36,869 nucleotides of DNA from Flavobacteriales bacterium (GTDB lineage Bacteria > Bacteroidota > Bacteroidia > Flavobacteriales > Flavobacteriaceae), in NCBI GenBank assembly GCA_024641135.1, contig JAHEDS010000018.1, positions 1-36,869 on the forward strand. The letters are read 5' to 3'. Shown here one piece after another: positions 8,652-18,325 of the stretch. Both the position numbers and the translations under genes were made by a program. How positions within the stretch are numbered: position 1 is the stretch's first letter; each line of letters begins with the position of its first letter. Below the pieces are notes generated by a model. That model was not told the DNA's origin. It saw only the letters and a list, made by a program, of their open reading frames with translations, and did not search any database.

Positions 8652-9538
8652 TAGTCTATTGCTCGTTTAGTTATGTCTCCAAAAGCATCCACTCGTCTAT
8701 CTCTAAAAAATGGCCAGTTTTGACGTACATTTTCCTGTAAATCTAAATTGACTTCAGCAATTAGAATTTCTTCTTTATCATGTGAAGCTTGTGCTAAAAT
8801 TTCACCTTGTGGTCCTGCAATAAATGAAGCTCCCCAAAATTCCAATCCATCGGTATTTGGTAAATATTTTTCTAAGCCTATTCTATTGGCAGCAGCAACA
8901 TATACTCCATTGGCAACGGCATGACCTTTCATAACATTCATCCACGCTCCATACTGATTATCTCCATATTCCTTTTTCTCTTTTGGATGCCAACCTATAG
9001 CGGTTGGATAAAATAAAACATCGGCACCTTTTAAGGCTGTTAATCTGGCGGCTTCTGGATACCATTGATCCCAACAGATAAGAACTCCAACATTTCCTTT
9101 TTTAGTGGAATTGGATTTAAATCCTAAATCGCCAGGTGTAAAATAGAACTTTTCGTAAAAATGAGGATCATCTGGAATGTGCATTTTTCGATATAATCCA
9201 GCTTCAGTACCGTCGGTGTCTAAAATATAGGCACTATTATGATAGATACCAGACATACGCTTCTCGAAAAAAGGAACAATAATAACTACTCCCAGTTCCT
9301 TAGCTAAGGCACTAAAGGCATTAAATGAAGTACTATAAAGAGGCTCAGCAAAAGCAAAATTGTCTGTGTCTTCACTCTGACAAAAATAATGGCTACTATA
9401 AAGTTCTGGCAAAGATATCACCTCGGCTCCTTTCTTAGCTGCTTCTTTAACCCAACTTAAACATTTTTTTAAATTGTTTTCTGGCTTGTCATTTAAATTA
9501 AGCTGAATAACAGCAATTTTATATGTTCTATTTCCCAT
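8651..9538 (-). CDS. aguB: N-carbamoylputrescine amidase
   Basis: A 295-residue carbon-nitrogen hydrolase (nitrilase superfamily) that splits N-carbamoylputrescine into putrescine, CO2 and ammonia. The catalytic triad is visible: E45 in SLPELYSSHYF, K118 in YRKMHIPDDP and C155 in LICWDQWYPEAARL. The QNWPFFRDRR segment near the C-terminus is typical of the AguB branch. It is the first gene of the operon, with a -7 box 18 bases upstream of its ATG. It is translationally coupled to the agmatine deiminase gene. Confidence 0.95.
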   Translation of the reverse strand: MGNRTYKIAVIQLNLNDKPENNLKKCLSWVKEAAKKGAEVISLPELYSSHYFCQSEDTDNFAFAEPLYSTSFNAFSALAKELGVVIIVPFFEKRMSGIYHNSAYILDTDGTEAGLYRKMHIPDDPHFYEKFYFTPGDLGFKSNSTKKGNVGVLICWDQWYPEAARLTALKGADVLFYPTAIGWHPKEKKEYGDNQYGAWMNVMKGHAVANGVYVAAANRIGLEKYLPNTDGLEFWGASFIAGPQGEILAQASHDKEEILIAEVNLDLQENVRQNWPFFRDRRVDAFGDITKRAID

Positions 9539-9556
9539 GGACTAAAATTAAGTATA

Positions 9557-9564
9557 CAAAAATA
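9557..9564 (-). promoter_or_regulatory. Putative -7 promoter element for aguB operon
   Basis: On the minus strand this reads TATTTTTG, a full match to the Bacteroidota -7 consensus TAnnTTTG, 18 bases upstream of the aguB ATG. No clear -33 TTTG is seen, so the call rests on one box. Confidence 0.4.
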
Positions 9565-9609
9565 GTTATTTAGATTAGAATAGTACATTGAAAATGAAAT
9601 TCACTTGCA

Positions 9610-11160
9610 TTACCAATCAATTGGTCGGTAGTCTTTTAAAAATTTACCACACCAATGTTTTCCTGTATTTATCCCATCAAATAGTGGGTCCATAACGCGT
9701 GCTGCCCCATCTACAATATCCAACGGGGGTTGAAAATCATGAACTTCTGCTTTGTGTTTAGCTAAATCGGCTGGGTCTTCATCTGTTACCCAACCTGTAT
9801 CTACCGCATTGATAAAAATGCCAAATTTTGACAAATCATCAGAAGCGGTATGCGTTAGCATATTTAAAGCAGCCTTTGCCATATTGGTATGCGGATGACG
9901 GGATTCTTTATAAAAACGATGAAATTTACCTTCCATTGCAGAAACATTTATAATATGCTTTTTACCAGTATTATCACATTTCATAATTTCAGAAAGTCTA
10001 TTACATAATACAAATGGCGCAACAGAATTAACCAATTGTACTTCAATCATTTCTGTCGTCTCAATTTCGCCAAGTTTTAACCGCCAGCTATTTGTTTTAC
10101 GCAAATCTACTTGCTGTAAATCAGCATCTAATTTACCTTCAGGAAAAACTTCTTTAGCTACTAATGAATTATCAAAACTATAAGGTATTTGCGAAAGTTT
10201 AGCTGATGCTCTTAATCCAATTCCTGGTTCTGGGCCATGCCAGGTTACCGGCATATTTTGGTTAGAAGAAGCTCCTGCTCTCAAAACCTTTAATTCTTGT
10301 AAACAACTATCATGATCAGCCAATAAATCTTTTGCATATTTTGGTAAAGACTCTAATGGTCTTTCTTCATTCTGCATTAAGTGGGCATAAAACCCAGCGG
10401 GTCTTCTTACTGTTTGAGCCGCATTATTAATTAAAATATCAAGACGCTCATATTTTTGCTCAATGAAATTACAGAATATTTCTACACTAGGAATGTGTCT
10501 TAAATCTAATCCATGAATTTTTAGTCGGTGCCCCCATTCAGTAAAATCAGACTCTTTTGAAAAACGCAAAGCACTATCTACTGGAAATCGTGTGGTTGCA
10601 ACAACGGTTGCCCCTGCCCTTAAAAGCATTAGTGTAATATGATATCCTATTTTTAATCTAGACCCTGTTATTACAGCTATTTGCCCTCTTAAATCAGCCG
10701 TTTGAAAGCGTTTTGCATAATTAAAATCACCGCATTCAGTACACATGGTATCATAAAAATGATGCATGATCGTAAATTCTGTTTTACATACATAACAATT
10801 TCTAGGTGATTGAAGATCAAGTTCCTTTTTATTCTCTAAATCAACAGGAGACAACAATTTTGGAGCTACAAAAACTATTGATTCCCGGGCACTTCTAATA
10901 CCCGTTTCCTTTCTAGCTGTCCTATCTTTGTTTGCTAATCTTCGTTTTTCAGCCTTCTTAGCATCTTTTTTCCATTTAACAAATTCTTGCTTATTTGGAC
11001 GTGATAACTGTCCAGAAGCCTTAATTAAGGCTATACGCTGAGATTCAGGTATATCAAAAATTTGATTAGTGTTAGAAACAAGGCGTTCTAAAATATCAAT
11101 GCATTTATTTATTTCTTCAGAAGAAATATCAGTTACCTGCATCATATTGTCATTATTCAT
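9610..11160 (-). CDS. SDR-family protein with N-terminal zinc-ribbon extension
   Basis: A 516-residue protein, about twice the length of a simple short-chain dehydrogenase. Residues 1-115 are a charged helical extension. Residues 122-143 hold two CxxC pairs (C122/C125 and C140/C143) that look like a zinc ribbon. The Rossmann domain starts at 160 with [14 protein letters not shown] (a TGxxxGxG variant) and includes NNAA at 246-249. The likely catalytic serine is S407 in NVSAMEG. The position of the family Tyr in YxxxK is Thr425 (T-N-M-A-K429), so the usual catalytic Tyr is absent; Tyr417 lies nearby. It could be an oxidoreductase with altered chemistry or a binding protein. Substrate unknown. 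It has its own putative promoter. Confidence 0.82.
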   Translation of the reverse strand: MNNDNMMQVTDISSEEINKCIDILERLVSNTNQIFDIPESQRIALIKASGQLSRPNKQEFVKWKKDAKKAEKRRLANKDRTARKETGIRSARESIVFVAPKLLSPVDLENKKELDLQSPRNCYVCKTEFTIMHHFYDTMCTECGDFNYAKRFQTADLRGQIAVITGSRLKIGYHITLMLLRAGATVVATTRFPVDSALRFSKESDFTEWGHRLKIHGLDLRHIPSVEIFCNFIEQKYERLDILINNAAQTVRRPAGFYAHLMQNEERPLESLPKYAKDLLADHDSCLQELKVLRAGASSNQNMPVTWHGPEPGIGLRASAKLSQIPYSFDNSLVAKEVFPEGKLDADLQQVDLRKTNSWRLKLGEIETTEMIEVQLVNSVAPFVLCNRLSEIMKCDNTGKKHIINVSAMEGKFHRFYKESRHPHTNMAKAALNMLTHTASDDLSKFGIFINAVDTGWVTDEDPADLAKHKAEVHDFQPPLDIVDGAARVMDPLFDGINTGKHWCGKFLKDYRPIDW

Positions 11161-11187
11161 GGCAAAACGTTATTTATTAAAAATGTG

Positions 11188-11195
11188 CAAAATTA
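11188..11195 (-). promoter_or_regulatory. Putative -7 promoter element for the SDR gene
   Basis: On the minus strand this reads TAATTTTG, matching TAnnTTTG, 27 bases upstream of the ATG. A TTTG (complement at 11211-11214) lies 15 bases further upstream, a little close for a standard -33 box. Confidence 0.45.
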
Positions 11196-11221
11196 ACTTA
11201 ATTTCACTCTCAAAAAACAGA

Positions 11222-12127
11222 CTACCTTAAAGTTCTTATGTTTTTTTTTGAATTTATAAAATATACGCCTGTCAACAATATAGCAGCGGCCAAAATAGAT
11301 TGACCTGTAATGGTTTCGTCTAGAACATACCACCCTAATATTAAGGCTATTACAGGATTAACATAAGCCGAAGTTGATACTTTTTCTGTAGAAACAGCTT
11401 TCAATAAATAATTAAAAGCAGTGAAGGCAACAATACTTCCAAATAAAACCAGAAGAACCATTGAAATTTTGACCGGTGTAGTCCACAATACTGGTGAAAT
11501 CCATTCTTCACCAATAATTAAACTTGTAATTAATAGTAAAATACCTCCAGTTAACATTTGATAACCTGTATTGATAAAGAAATTAGAAGGTAACTCAGCC
11601 TTAGCAACAAACAAACTTCCAAAACTCCAGCTAATAACACAAGTAAAGATCATTATTATTCCAATAAAAGTGTTTTCTTCATATACCAGCTCTTTTTGAC
11701 TAACCAACAGGTACATTCCAATTATTCCTAAAATAATCCCAATAACCGACATGCTTTTAATTCGCTTTCCATCAATCATTCTCATAAGAATAAGTACAAT
11801 TAAAGGTTGTGTCGAAGCTTCAAGCGCCCCAAAACCACTGTCAACATATTTTAAAGCCCAAACAAATACACCGTTACCATAAGTTAAAAACAAAAATCCA
11901 GCAATAATACTATTAATGATTTGTTTTTTAGTAATGGCCAGACTAAGTTTCATAAACTTAGCTATCGTGAATATTAATATACCAGCTGTAATAAAACGTA
12001 TGGAAGCTAAAAATAATGGAGAAATTTGTGTTACTGCTATTTTGTTTAATAAATATGTAGATCCCCAAATAACATAAATAGCGAAAAAGGCCAGTACAAT
12101 TAATACCGTTTTACGAGGTAAGCCCAT
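11222..12127 (-). CDS. EamA/DMT-family transporter
   Basis: A 301-residue membrane protein with ten predicted helices and two EamA repeats. The N-terminal helix reads FFAIYVIWGSTYLLNKIAV, the classic DMT/RhaT-like start, and the second repeat holds STSAYVNPVIALILGWYVLDE. It is about the usual family length. The gene begins 40 bases after the PPK2 gene on the same strand and may be its operon partner. Members export amino acids or metabolites. Nothing in the sequence gives the substrate. Confidence 0.92.
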   Translation of the reverse strand: MGLPRKTVLIVLAFFAIYVIWGSTYLLNKIAVTQISPLFLASIRFITAGILIFTIAKFMKLSLAITKKQIINSIIAGFLFLTYGNGVFVWALKYVDSGFGALEASTQPLIVLILMRMIDGKRIKSMSVIGIILGIIGMYLLVSQKELVYEENTFIGIIMIFTCVISWSFGSLFVAKAELPSNFFINTGYQMLTGGILLLITSLIIGEEWISPVLWTTPVKISMVLLVLFGSIVAFTAFNYLLKAVSTEKVSTSAYVNPVIALILGWYVLDETITGQSILAAAILLTGVYFINSKKNIRTLR

Positions 12128-12167
12128 AGTTTACATGTCAAAGAATTAATATAATTTATTTAAATAT

Positions 12168-12914
12168 TTAAACTTCGTTAAATATTTCAGTCACTATGTT
12201 TTTGTCTAAAAAAAGACGCTCACCTGTTTGACCTTTTTTATTATAATCGAGTTTGTTAACAACATAACGCATTACTTCTTTTCTGGCCACATCACGATCA
12301 TTTCCTTTTACAACAACCCAAGGAGAATTTGGTTTTGCTGTTTTTTTAAACATCGCCTCTTTGTAAAAAGTAAATTCTTCCCATTTTGATTGAGCTTGCA
12401 CATCCACACTACTTAACTTCCATTGTTTTAATGGATTATGAACGCGCTCTTCAAGTCTCCTCTTTTGCTCTTCAGCATCAATAGAAAACCAAAATTTAAA
12501 AACATGAATACCGTCTTGAATGAGCATTTTTTCCAATGAAACTACCTGTCTATTAAACAGGTTATATTGTTTTTTTGAGCAAAAACCCATTACAGGTTCT
12601 ACAACTGCTCTATTATACCAACTTCTATCAAATAATACTATTTCCCCTGGGCCAGGCAAATGTTCAATATATCGTTGAAAATACCATTGCCCCGCTTCTT
12701 TTTCAGTTGGTTTTGAAAGAGCTACTACCTTAAAAAGACGTGGATTTAAAAAACGAATAAACCGCATTATGGCACCCCCTTTTCCCGCCGTATCCCGACC
12801 TTCGAATAAAATTAAGATTCTTTGATTAGTTTCTTTAATATGCTGCTGTAACCAAACAAGCTCGGTTTGTAAGTTTATATATTCTTGATCTTGTTCTAAA
12901 AGATGTAATGCCAC
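12168..12914 (-). CDS. ppk2: Polyphosphate kinase 2 (PPK2 family)
   Basis: A 248-residue one-domain PPK2. Enzymes of this family transfer phosphate between polyphosphate and nucleoside mono- or diphosphates. Walker A FEGRDTAGKGG spans about 37-47, Walker B FDRSWYNRAVVEPVMGF starts at residue 95, and the lid region holds arginines in KRRLEERVHNPLKQWKLS. The length and motifs fit class I (NDP-phosphorylating) or a related class; the class cannot be set by eye. It is 21 bases downstream of a cold-shock-domain gene, which suggests an operon with a stress or energy-balance role. Confidence 0.93.
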   Translation of the reverse strand: MALHLLEQDQEYINLQTELVWLQQHIKETNQRILILFEGRDTAGKGGAIMRFIRFLNPRLFKVVALSKPTEKEAGQWYFQRYIEHLPGPGEIVLFDRSWYNRAVVEPVMGFCSKKQYNLFNRQVVSLEKMLIQDGIHVFKFWFSIDAEEQKRRLEERVHNPLKQWKLSSVDVQAQSKWEEFTFYKEAMFKKTAKPNSPWVVVKGNDRDVARKEVMRYVVNKLDYNKKGQTGERLFLDKNIVTEIFNEV

Positions 12915-12935
12915 TGATTTAAATTTTCGAAGTAA

Positions 12936-13388
12936 CTAAATCTTTTTTACTCGTACTGCATTCATTCCTTTAAGTCCTTTTTCAAGCTCAAAAGAAACTT
13001 TATCGGCTTCCTGAATAGCATCAATTAAACCGCTTACATGAACAAAATATTTTTCCTGTGAATCGCTATCTATAATAAAACCAAAACCTTTAGAATTATC
13101 GAAGAATGACACTTTTCCTTGTTTTACCGGATCAATTTCTTCTTCTCTATGTTCTTTTTTAGGTATCCCTATTTCAATACTTTCTGCTTCTATTTTTACT
13201 TTCATAGAAGGGTCTGGTGGCGTATCGGTCAAGTTGCCATTATAATCTACATAAGCAAACTGGATTCCTTGCGGATTTTCTCTAGATTCTGCTTTTCTCG
13301 CTTCTTTTTTCTTTTGCTTTTCTTCTCGTTTTTTTGCGCGTTTTTTTTCTTTTTCAATTTTGTTAAAGGTCACTTGCGATTTTGCCAT
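12936..13388 (-). CDS. Cold-shock-domain protein with basic coiled-coil N-terminus
   Basis: A 150-residue protein. Residues 1-40 are extremely rich in Lys, Glu and Arg and probably form a basic helix. Residues 41-85 are a linker. Residues 88-150 are a cold-shock domain with RNP1 KGFGFI (100-105) and RNP2 YFVHV (114-118). Cold-shock domains bind single-stranded RNA or DNA, and the basic tail could add RNA affinity. The tandem of long basic N-terminus and C-terminal CSD is seen in Bacteroidota. It is followed after 21 bases by the PPK2 gene. Confidence 0.9.
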   Translation of the reverse strand: MAKSQVTFNKIEKEKKRAKKREEKQKKKEARKAESRENPQGIQFAYVDYNGNLTDTPPDPSMKVKIEAESIEIGIPKKEHREEEIDPVKQGKVSFFDNSKGFGFIIDSDSQEKYFVHVSGLIDAIQEADKVSFELEKGLKGMNAVRVKKI

Positions 13389-13581
13389 TTTTTATTATTT
13401 CTTGCTTTTAAGTTATTACTGATTATTTATGTGAATTTAATTTTTTATAAAATCTAAAACGAGAATATTTTACGTATTGAAAATTTATACAAAATTGCCT
13501 TAACATGCTTATTGTTTGTAAAGGTAATAGAATTTTTAAGTATCTAAAAATTAGTGCAATAAATTTGAATAAGAACTTTTG

Positions 13582-15132
13582 TTAATCTTTTGGCACGTAA
13601 CCATGTATAGATTCAAAAATTTCATCAAAATTTGCACGTAAATAGGCGTTTAATTTTTTCCGATACTCCCCCTTCAACCATTCCACAAAATTAAAGGTAC
13701 TTTTACTTATACATTTTGTGTACCTATTTATTCTAAAATCAATATCTTCTCCAAGTAATTTAGCTAAAGCTAGTGCGTCATAAACATCTTCACTGTTTTC
13801 AACACATATTTTAGCATGTTGTGCAATAGAACGTTCTAATACTACCTTAGAAGATTCTCCATTTCTAATAGAATCTATATACGTTTCATGAATATTAAAA
13901 GACACCTCTTCAGATTTCGAAAACTCTGCTCTTAATTCATCAGGCATTTCATATCTAAAATTACTTTCAAGTTCTTCATCATTAAGTAATGAATCTAAAT
14001 AGTAATTTGGTGATCTAAAAATACGCTGCCAGTCTAAAGAATCACCCCAGGGACCGAACCTGTGAAAATTGTTACCTAAATCAATAACGTCGAACTCCTT
14101 TTTGTTTTTTAATATACGTGATCCACGACCTATCATTTGATAATACAATGTTAGAGACTTTGTGGCTCTATTTAAAATTATACTTTCAACAGTGGGTTCA
14201 TCAAAACCAGTTGTTAAAATACTAACCGATGTTAAAATAGCATCTGGTGTTTTTTTAAACCACTTTAAAATTAAGGCTCGTTCTTTTTTAGTATTGGTAT
14301 TATCAAGATGAGCAATTGGATAGCCTGCTGCTCTAAACGTATCATAAACGTGTAAAGAGGTATTAATTCCGTTGTTAAAAATAAGCGTTTTTTTGCCTTT
14401 CGAACGCTCTTCGTAAGCATTGATTAATTTGGTAAGCATATCATTATCAGTATACAAATCTTCAGATGATTTGACTGTATAGTCCCCATTTGCCCCTACA
14501 ACTAATGATGTTAATCCAACATTATAAGTAAACATGTTAGCGCTTGCTAAAAAGCCATTTTCTATTAATGACCCAATCGATTCTCCAACAATTAATTCAT
14601 CATAATTATCAGTCATTGGTAGTTCTATACTTGAACTTAATGGTGTTGCTGTCACCCCTAAAACAAATGACTTACTAAAAAATTTAAAAAGCTTCGTAAA
14701 GGAATTATAATGCGCTTCATCAATAATTACCAAACCAATATCTGAAATGTCTAATTTGTTGTCATGAAGTCTGTTGTTTAGAGTTTCAACCATGGCGACA
14801 AAACAACTAAACTGGTCTTGATCATCTAATTTAGCCTTACTATCAACAACTTTGTTTAATACTCCAAATTCAGTTAAGACTGAAGACGTTTGTTTACAAA
14901 GTTCAATTCTATGAGTCATCACCAATACTTTTTTATTGTGATGCTTTAAATATTGTCTAACAATTTCAGAAAATATTACAGTTTTTCCACCTCCTGTGGG
15001 TAATTGATACAGTAAATGATAATCATCGGGGGCTTCTTCAAATAACTTAAATATTTGATTAATTGCACCTTTTTGATAGGCATAAAGTTCTTTACCTTCT
15101 TTTCTTTCTTCTAAATCTGTCTTTTTTGACAT
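13582..15132 (-). CDS. DEAD/DEAH-box SF2 helicase
   Basis: A 516-residue superfamily 2 helicase. Motif I LPTGGGKT is at 44-51, motif II DEAH at 138-141, motif III TAT at 161-163 and motif VI QMIGRGSR at 332-339. The arrangement resembles the helicase core of type III restriction and RadD-like proteins (res-subunit family). The last 160 residues are an extra helical domain with no motif I recognise. No methylase, nuclease or defence gene is next to it, so a DNA- or RNA-repair role is as likely as defence. A -7 box lies 19 bases upstream of the start. Confidence 0.9.
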   Translation of the reverse strand: MSKKTDLEERKEGKELYAYQKGAINQIFKLFEEAPDDYHLLYQLPTGGGKTVIFSEIVRQYLKHHNKKVLVMTHRIELCKQTSSVLTEFGVLNKVVDSKAKLDDQDQFSCFVAMVETLNNRLHDNKLDISDIGLVIIDEAHYNSFTKLFKFFSKSFVLGVTATPLSSSIELPMTDNYDELIVGESIGSLIENGFLASANMFTYNVGLTSLVVGANGDYTVKSSEDLYTDNDMLTKLINAYEERSKGKKTLIFNNGINTSLHVYDTFRAAGYPIAHLDNTNTKKERALILKWFKKTPDAILTSVSILTTGFDEPTVESIILNRATKSLTLYYQMIGRGSRILKNKKEFDVIDLGNNFHRFGPWGDSLDWQRIFRSPNYYLDSLLNDEELESNFRYEMPDELRAEFSKSEEVSFNIHETYIDSIRNGESSKVVLERSIAQHAKICVENSEDVYDALALAKLLGEDIDFRINRYTKCISKSTFNFVEWLKGEYRKKLNAYLRANFDEIFESIHGYVPKD

Positions 15133-15151
15133 GCTGTATATTGATTGCGTG

Positions 15152-15159
15152 CAAAAATA
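15152..15159 (-). promoter_or_regulatory. Putative -7 promoter element for the DEAH helicase gene
   Basis: On the minus strand this reads TATTTTTG, matching TAnnTTTG, 19 bases upstream of the ATG. A TTTC at about the -33 distance is the nearest upstream box. Confidence 0.4.
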
Positions 15160-15282
15160 ACATCTTTAAAAGGTTTATGACGAAAGTTTAAACGTTTTTT
15201 TAATTTTATGTAACAAAATAATGAAAGTTACTTCTAATCAAATAACTAAGTAGAATAATATTAATTAAAACCAAACTGTTAT

Positions 15283-17589
15283 ATGAAAAATTATATTTTA
15301 AAATTTAGTGCAACGGTAATTTTTACTATTGGATTAATATTTCATTTAAACGCTCAGTCTATCACTGGTTCTTGGAAAGGCACATTAGAGGTTCAAGGAA
15401 CACAAATTCCACTTATTTTCGATGTAAGCGAAGAATCTGGAGTGTATACTTCAACTATGGATAGCCCTTCTCAAGGAGCTTTTGGAATATCTATGGATGA
15501 AACAAAATTTTCTGAAAACACCTTGTCTATTATTTCTAGTAAAATTGGAATAAAATATGTAGGAACATTAGCGAATAATACTTTAACTGGAAAGTTTTAT
15601 CAAGCCGGAATGGAATTTCCTTTAAACTTTGAAAGAAATGAAAAGGTTTTACCTGGAAATATAACATTACCTACCTCGAAAGAAGATTTAGACAATCTTG
15701 CAAATTGGAATCCTGAAAATTTCAAATATTCGGTTGAAGATTATTTTGCAAAACCTAAAGCAAGATCCTTTAGTTTTTCTCCAAATGGGTCCTTTATGTC
15801 TTACAGTGAAAAAGATGAGAATTTAAAAAATCACGTGTATGTAAAAAATTTAGAAACAGGAGAAGTTAAGCGCGTTATTGAAGAAAAAGAGGAACTTATT
15901 AGAGGGTTTGGATGGGCTAATAATAATAGATTGGTTTATATCATGGATAAAGGTGGTAATGAAGACTATCATTTATTTGCCGTCGATATGGATGGCAAAA
16001 ACCAAATTGAATTAACTCCTTTTGATGGCGTGAAAGTAAATATTTTAGAAGCTTTAAAAGAAGATAAAGATCATATGATAATTTCTATGAATCAAAATAA
16101 TCCTCAAATATTTGAACCATATAAAATTAATATTGTCACTGGTGAACTAAAGCAATTATATACCAATGAAGATGCGGCAAACCCAATTATGGGTTATGAA
16201 TTTGATAAAGATGGTAATCTTAGAGGATTTACCAAATTAAAAGAAGGTGTTAACATTGAATTATATTATTCAATGGACGGATTAACCTATAATTTAAAAA
16301 AAGAACTAAGTTGGAAAGATGCTTTTTCTATATTAAGTTTTAATTACGCTTCTAATAATCCAAATGAAGCTTATGTTTCATCAAATTTATTTAGTGATAA
16401 ATCAAAAATTTATTTATACGACTTAAAAGAAGATAAAATTATAAAAGAATTATTTTCAAATGAAAATTATGATGTTTCTGGATTAAGATTATCAAGAAAT
16501 CGCGGGTATGAATTAGATTATTTTAGTTATGAAGGTGATAAAAATGTAATCGTGCCAGTAAGCAGTTATTATAAAAAACTTCATAAAAGAATTATCAATG
16601 AATTTCCTAATTACAACTATTCCATTGCCGATGTAACTGATGATGAAAGTAAATACTTAATATTTCTTCAAAGCGATAAATTATATGGAGTTTATTATTC
16701 ATATGATGCCATAAAAGATGAATTTAAATTACTTTATAATTTAATGCCTCAATTAGCGGAACAAGATATGGCCGAAATGCGCCCAATAACATTTATTAGT
16801 AGAGATGGAAAAACAATTCATGGATATATAACACTCCCAAAAGCAGCTTTAAATGGAGAAAAAGTCCCAGTTATTGTAAATCCTCATGGTGGGCCGCAGG
16901 GTATAAGAGATTCTTGGGGTTTTAATCCAGAGGCACAATTATTTGCCAGTCGTGGCTATGCAACTTTGCAAGTTAATTTTAGAATATCTGGTGGATATGG
17001 TCGAGAATTTTTGGAATCTGGATTTAAAGAAATTGGTAGAAAAGCTATGGATGATGTAGAAGATGGTTTACAATATGTTATTAATCAAGGTTGGGTTGAT
17101 AAGGATAACGCCGCTATTTATGGTGGTAGCCATGGTGGTTATGCCGTTTTAAGAGGTCTTACAAAAACACCCGATTTATATGCCTGTGGTGTTGACTATG
17201 TGGGCGTTTCAAATTTGTTTACTTTTATGAATACAATCCCACCTTATTGGAAACCATATCTGAAAATCATCAAAGAAATTTGGTATGATGAGTCTGTTCC
17301 AGAAGAGAAAGTTATCATGGAAGAAGTTTCGCCTGTTTATCAAATTGATAAAATTAAAAAACCTCTATTTGTAGTACAAGGTGCCAACGATCCGAGAGTT
17401 AATATTGATGAGTCCGATCAAATAGTTAGTGCGTTAAGAGATAAGGGATATGATGTGCCTTATATGGTTAAATATGATGAAGGTCATGGTTACGGTAAAG
17501 AAGAAAATAGAATTGACCTATATAAAGCAATGATGGGGTTTTATGCAAAACATTTAAACAAAGAAATAAAACAACCTTTAAAAGATTAA
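15283..17589 (+). CDS. Secreted S9-family peptidase (prolyl oligopeptidase family)
   Basis: A 768-residue exported peptidase. A signal peptide covers about residues 1-24 (ending FHLNAQS). A 100-residue beta-rich domain follows (GSWKGTLEVQG onwards), then a beta-propeller (about 150-500) and an alpha/beta-hydrolase catalytic domain. Catalytic residues are S616 in GGSHGGYAV, D703 in GANDPRV and H735 in DEGHGYG. Family members cleave peptides, often as dipeptidyl or acylaminoacyl peptidases, and the propeller restricts access to small substrates. The sequence suggests a periplasmic location. It ends just before a strong bidirectional terminator and is a likely single-gene unit. Confidence 0.93.
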   Translation: MKNYILKFSATVIFTIGLIFHLNAQSITGSWKGTLEVQGTQIPLIFDVSEESGVYTSTMDSPSQGAFGISMDETKFSENTLSIISSKIGIKYVGTLANNTLTGKFYQAGMEFPLNFERNEKVLPGNITLPTSKEDLDNLANWNPENFKYSVEDYFAKPKARSFSFSPNGSFMSYSEKDENLKNHVYVKNLETGEVKRVIEEKEELIRGFGWANNNRLVYIMDKGGNEDYHLFAVDMDGKNQIELTPFDGVKVNILEALKEDKDHMIISMNQNNPQIFEPYKINIVTGELKQLYTNEDAANPIMGYEFDKDGNLRGFTKLKEGVNIELYYSMDGLTYNLKKELSWKDAFSILSFNYASNNPNEAYVSSNLFSDKSKIYLYDLKEDKIIKELFSNENYDVSGLRLSRNRGYELDYFSYEGDKNVIVPVSSYYKKLHKRIINEFPNYNYSIADVTDDESKYLIFLQSDKLYGVYYSYDAIKDEFKLLYNLMPQLAEQDMAEMRPITFISRDGKTIHGYITLPKAALNGEKVPVIVNPHGGPQGIRDSWGFNPEAQLFASRGYATLQVNFRISGGYGREFLESGFKEIGRKAMDDVEDGLQYVINQGWVDKDNAAIYGGSHGGYAVLRGLTKTPDLYACGVDYVGVSNLFTFMNTIPPYWKPYLKIIKEIWYDESVPEEKVIMEEVSPVYQIDKIKKPLFVVQGANDPRVNIDESDQIVSALRDKGYDVPYMVKYDEGHGYGKEENRIDLYKAMMGFYAKHLNKEIKQPLKD

Positions 17590-17608
17590 TTTAAAATTTG
17601 AAGTTATT

Positions 17609-17640
17609 AAAAAGCCTCTTAAAAATTTAAGAGGCTTTTT
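17609..17640. terminator. Bidirectional intrinsic terminator
   Basis: A 14-bp perfect stem (17609-17622 with 17627-17640) around a 4-base AAAT loop. The GC core is GCCTCTTAA, with A-tracts on one side and T-tracts on the other. It serves the S9 peptidase (+) and the convergent secreted-protein gene (-). Confidence 0.92.
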
Positions 17641-17656
17641 AGTATTTTATAATTTA

Positions 17657-18325
17657 TTATTCTTTAACCACAATAATACTTGCTTTTACATTTACTGCAA
17701 GTGCCCAATAATTAGAGGTTATTGTGTTTTGCTGATCATCAACTACTTTAAAAAATGCTGTATTTGGCATAAGATACCCTTCTGTTAATGCTTTAAAATC
17801 TATCTTATTAAAGCCTTCTTGTAGTTCAATTTTACAACCTTGTGATGCATTTGTTAACATCACTCGAGGATTAATAATTTCATCATTTACAGAAACATTT
17901 ATGTAATCACCGTCCTGTTCACCATAATCACTATACATAACATAAACATATTTGGATTTGGTTGTAAAGTCTCCAAAATATTGATCGGTAGTGCTTCCTT
18001 TTGAACCTAAATACATTTCTTCTTTAATAGACTCAATATTTTTGCTTAATTTTTTTTCATACAATTCACCAGGATTCCCAAAAGATTCACCAAACATTGA
18101 AAATTCCTTTTTAGGAACAATTAAATCTGTATTTCTTGATGTTGCATTAAAACCACCTGTAGATTTATCTTCATTTGGATTAAAAGGGAACATAATAGTT
18201 GAAGAAGAAGTGTCTTTTTTACTTTCTATAACGGGAATAGGCGTTGTTTTTTTCTGATTTTCAATTTGTGAATTGACAGACCAGGAAACACAAAATATTA
18301 TGATATATAAATTTTTAATTTTCAT
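17657..18325 (-). CDS. Secreted protein of unknown function
   Basis: A 222-residue protein not recognised from any family. Residues 1-19 look like a signal peptide (MKIKNLYIIIFCVSWSVNS). Residues 20-100 are Ser/Thr/Asn-rich and low in complexity, with FPFNPNEDKSTGGFNATSRN as a repeated-type segment. Residues 110-222 alternate beta strands (for example KYVYVMYSDYGEQDGDYINV and NYWALAVNVKASIIVV), which suggests a beta-sandwich. It is exported, probably to the periplasm or surface, and has no T9SS tail. It lies on the opposite strand to two tiny peptide genes that start 287 bases away. A shared upstream control is possible but unproven. Confidence 0.72.
   Translation of the reverse strand: MKIKNLYIIIFCVSWSVNSQIENQKKTTPIPVIESKKDTSSSTIMFPFNPNEDKSTGGFNATSRNTDLIVPKKEFSMFGESFGNPGELYEKKLSKNIESIKEEMYLGSKGSTTDQYFGDFTTKSKYVYVMYSDYGEQDGDYINVSVNDEIINPRVMLTNASQGCKIELQEGFNKIDFKALTEGYLMPNTAFFKVVDDQQNTITSNYWALAVNVKASIIVVKE

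Noticed and set aside
13119-13457. Plus-strand Phe-rich ORF opposite the cold-shock gene
   Set aside because: It mirrors the Lys/Glu-rich codons of the real minus-strand gene (AAA and GAA give TTT and TTC).
13582-15132. Restriction-modification or defence island around the DEAH helicase
   Set aside because: No methylase, nuclease or known defence gene is adjacent. The neighbours are a cold-shock gene and a peptidase gene.
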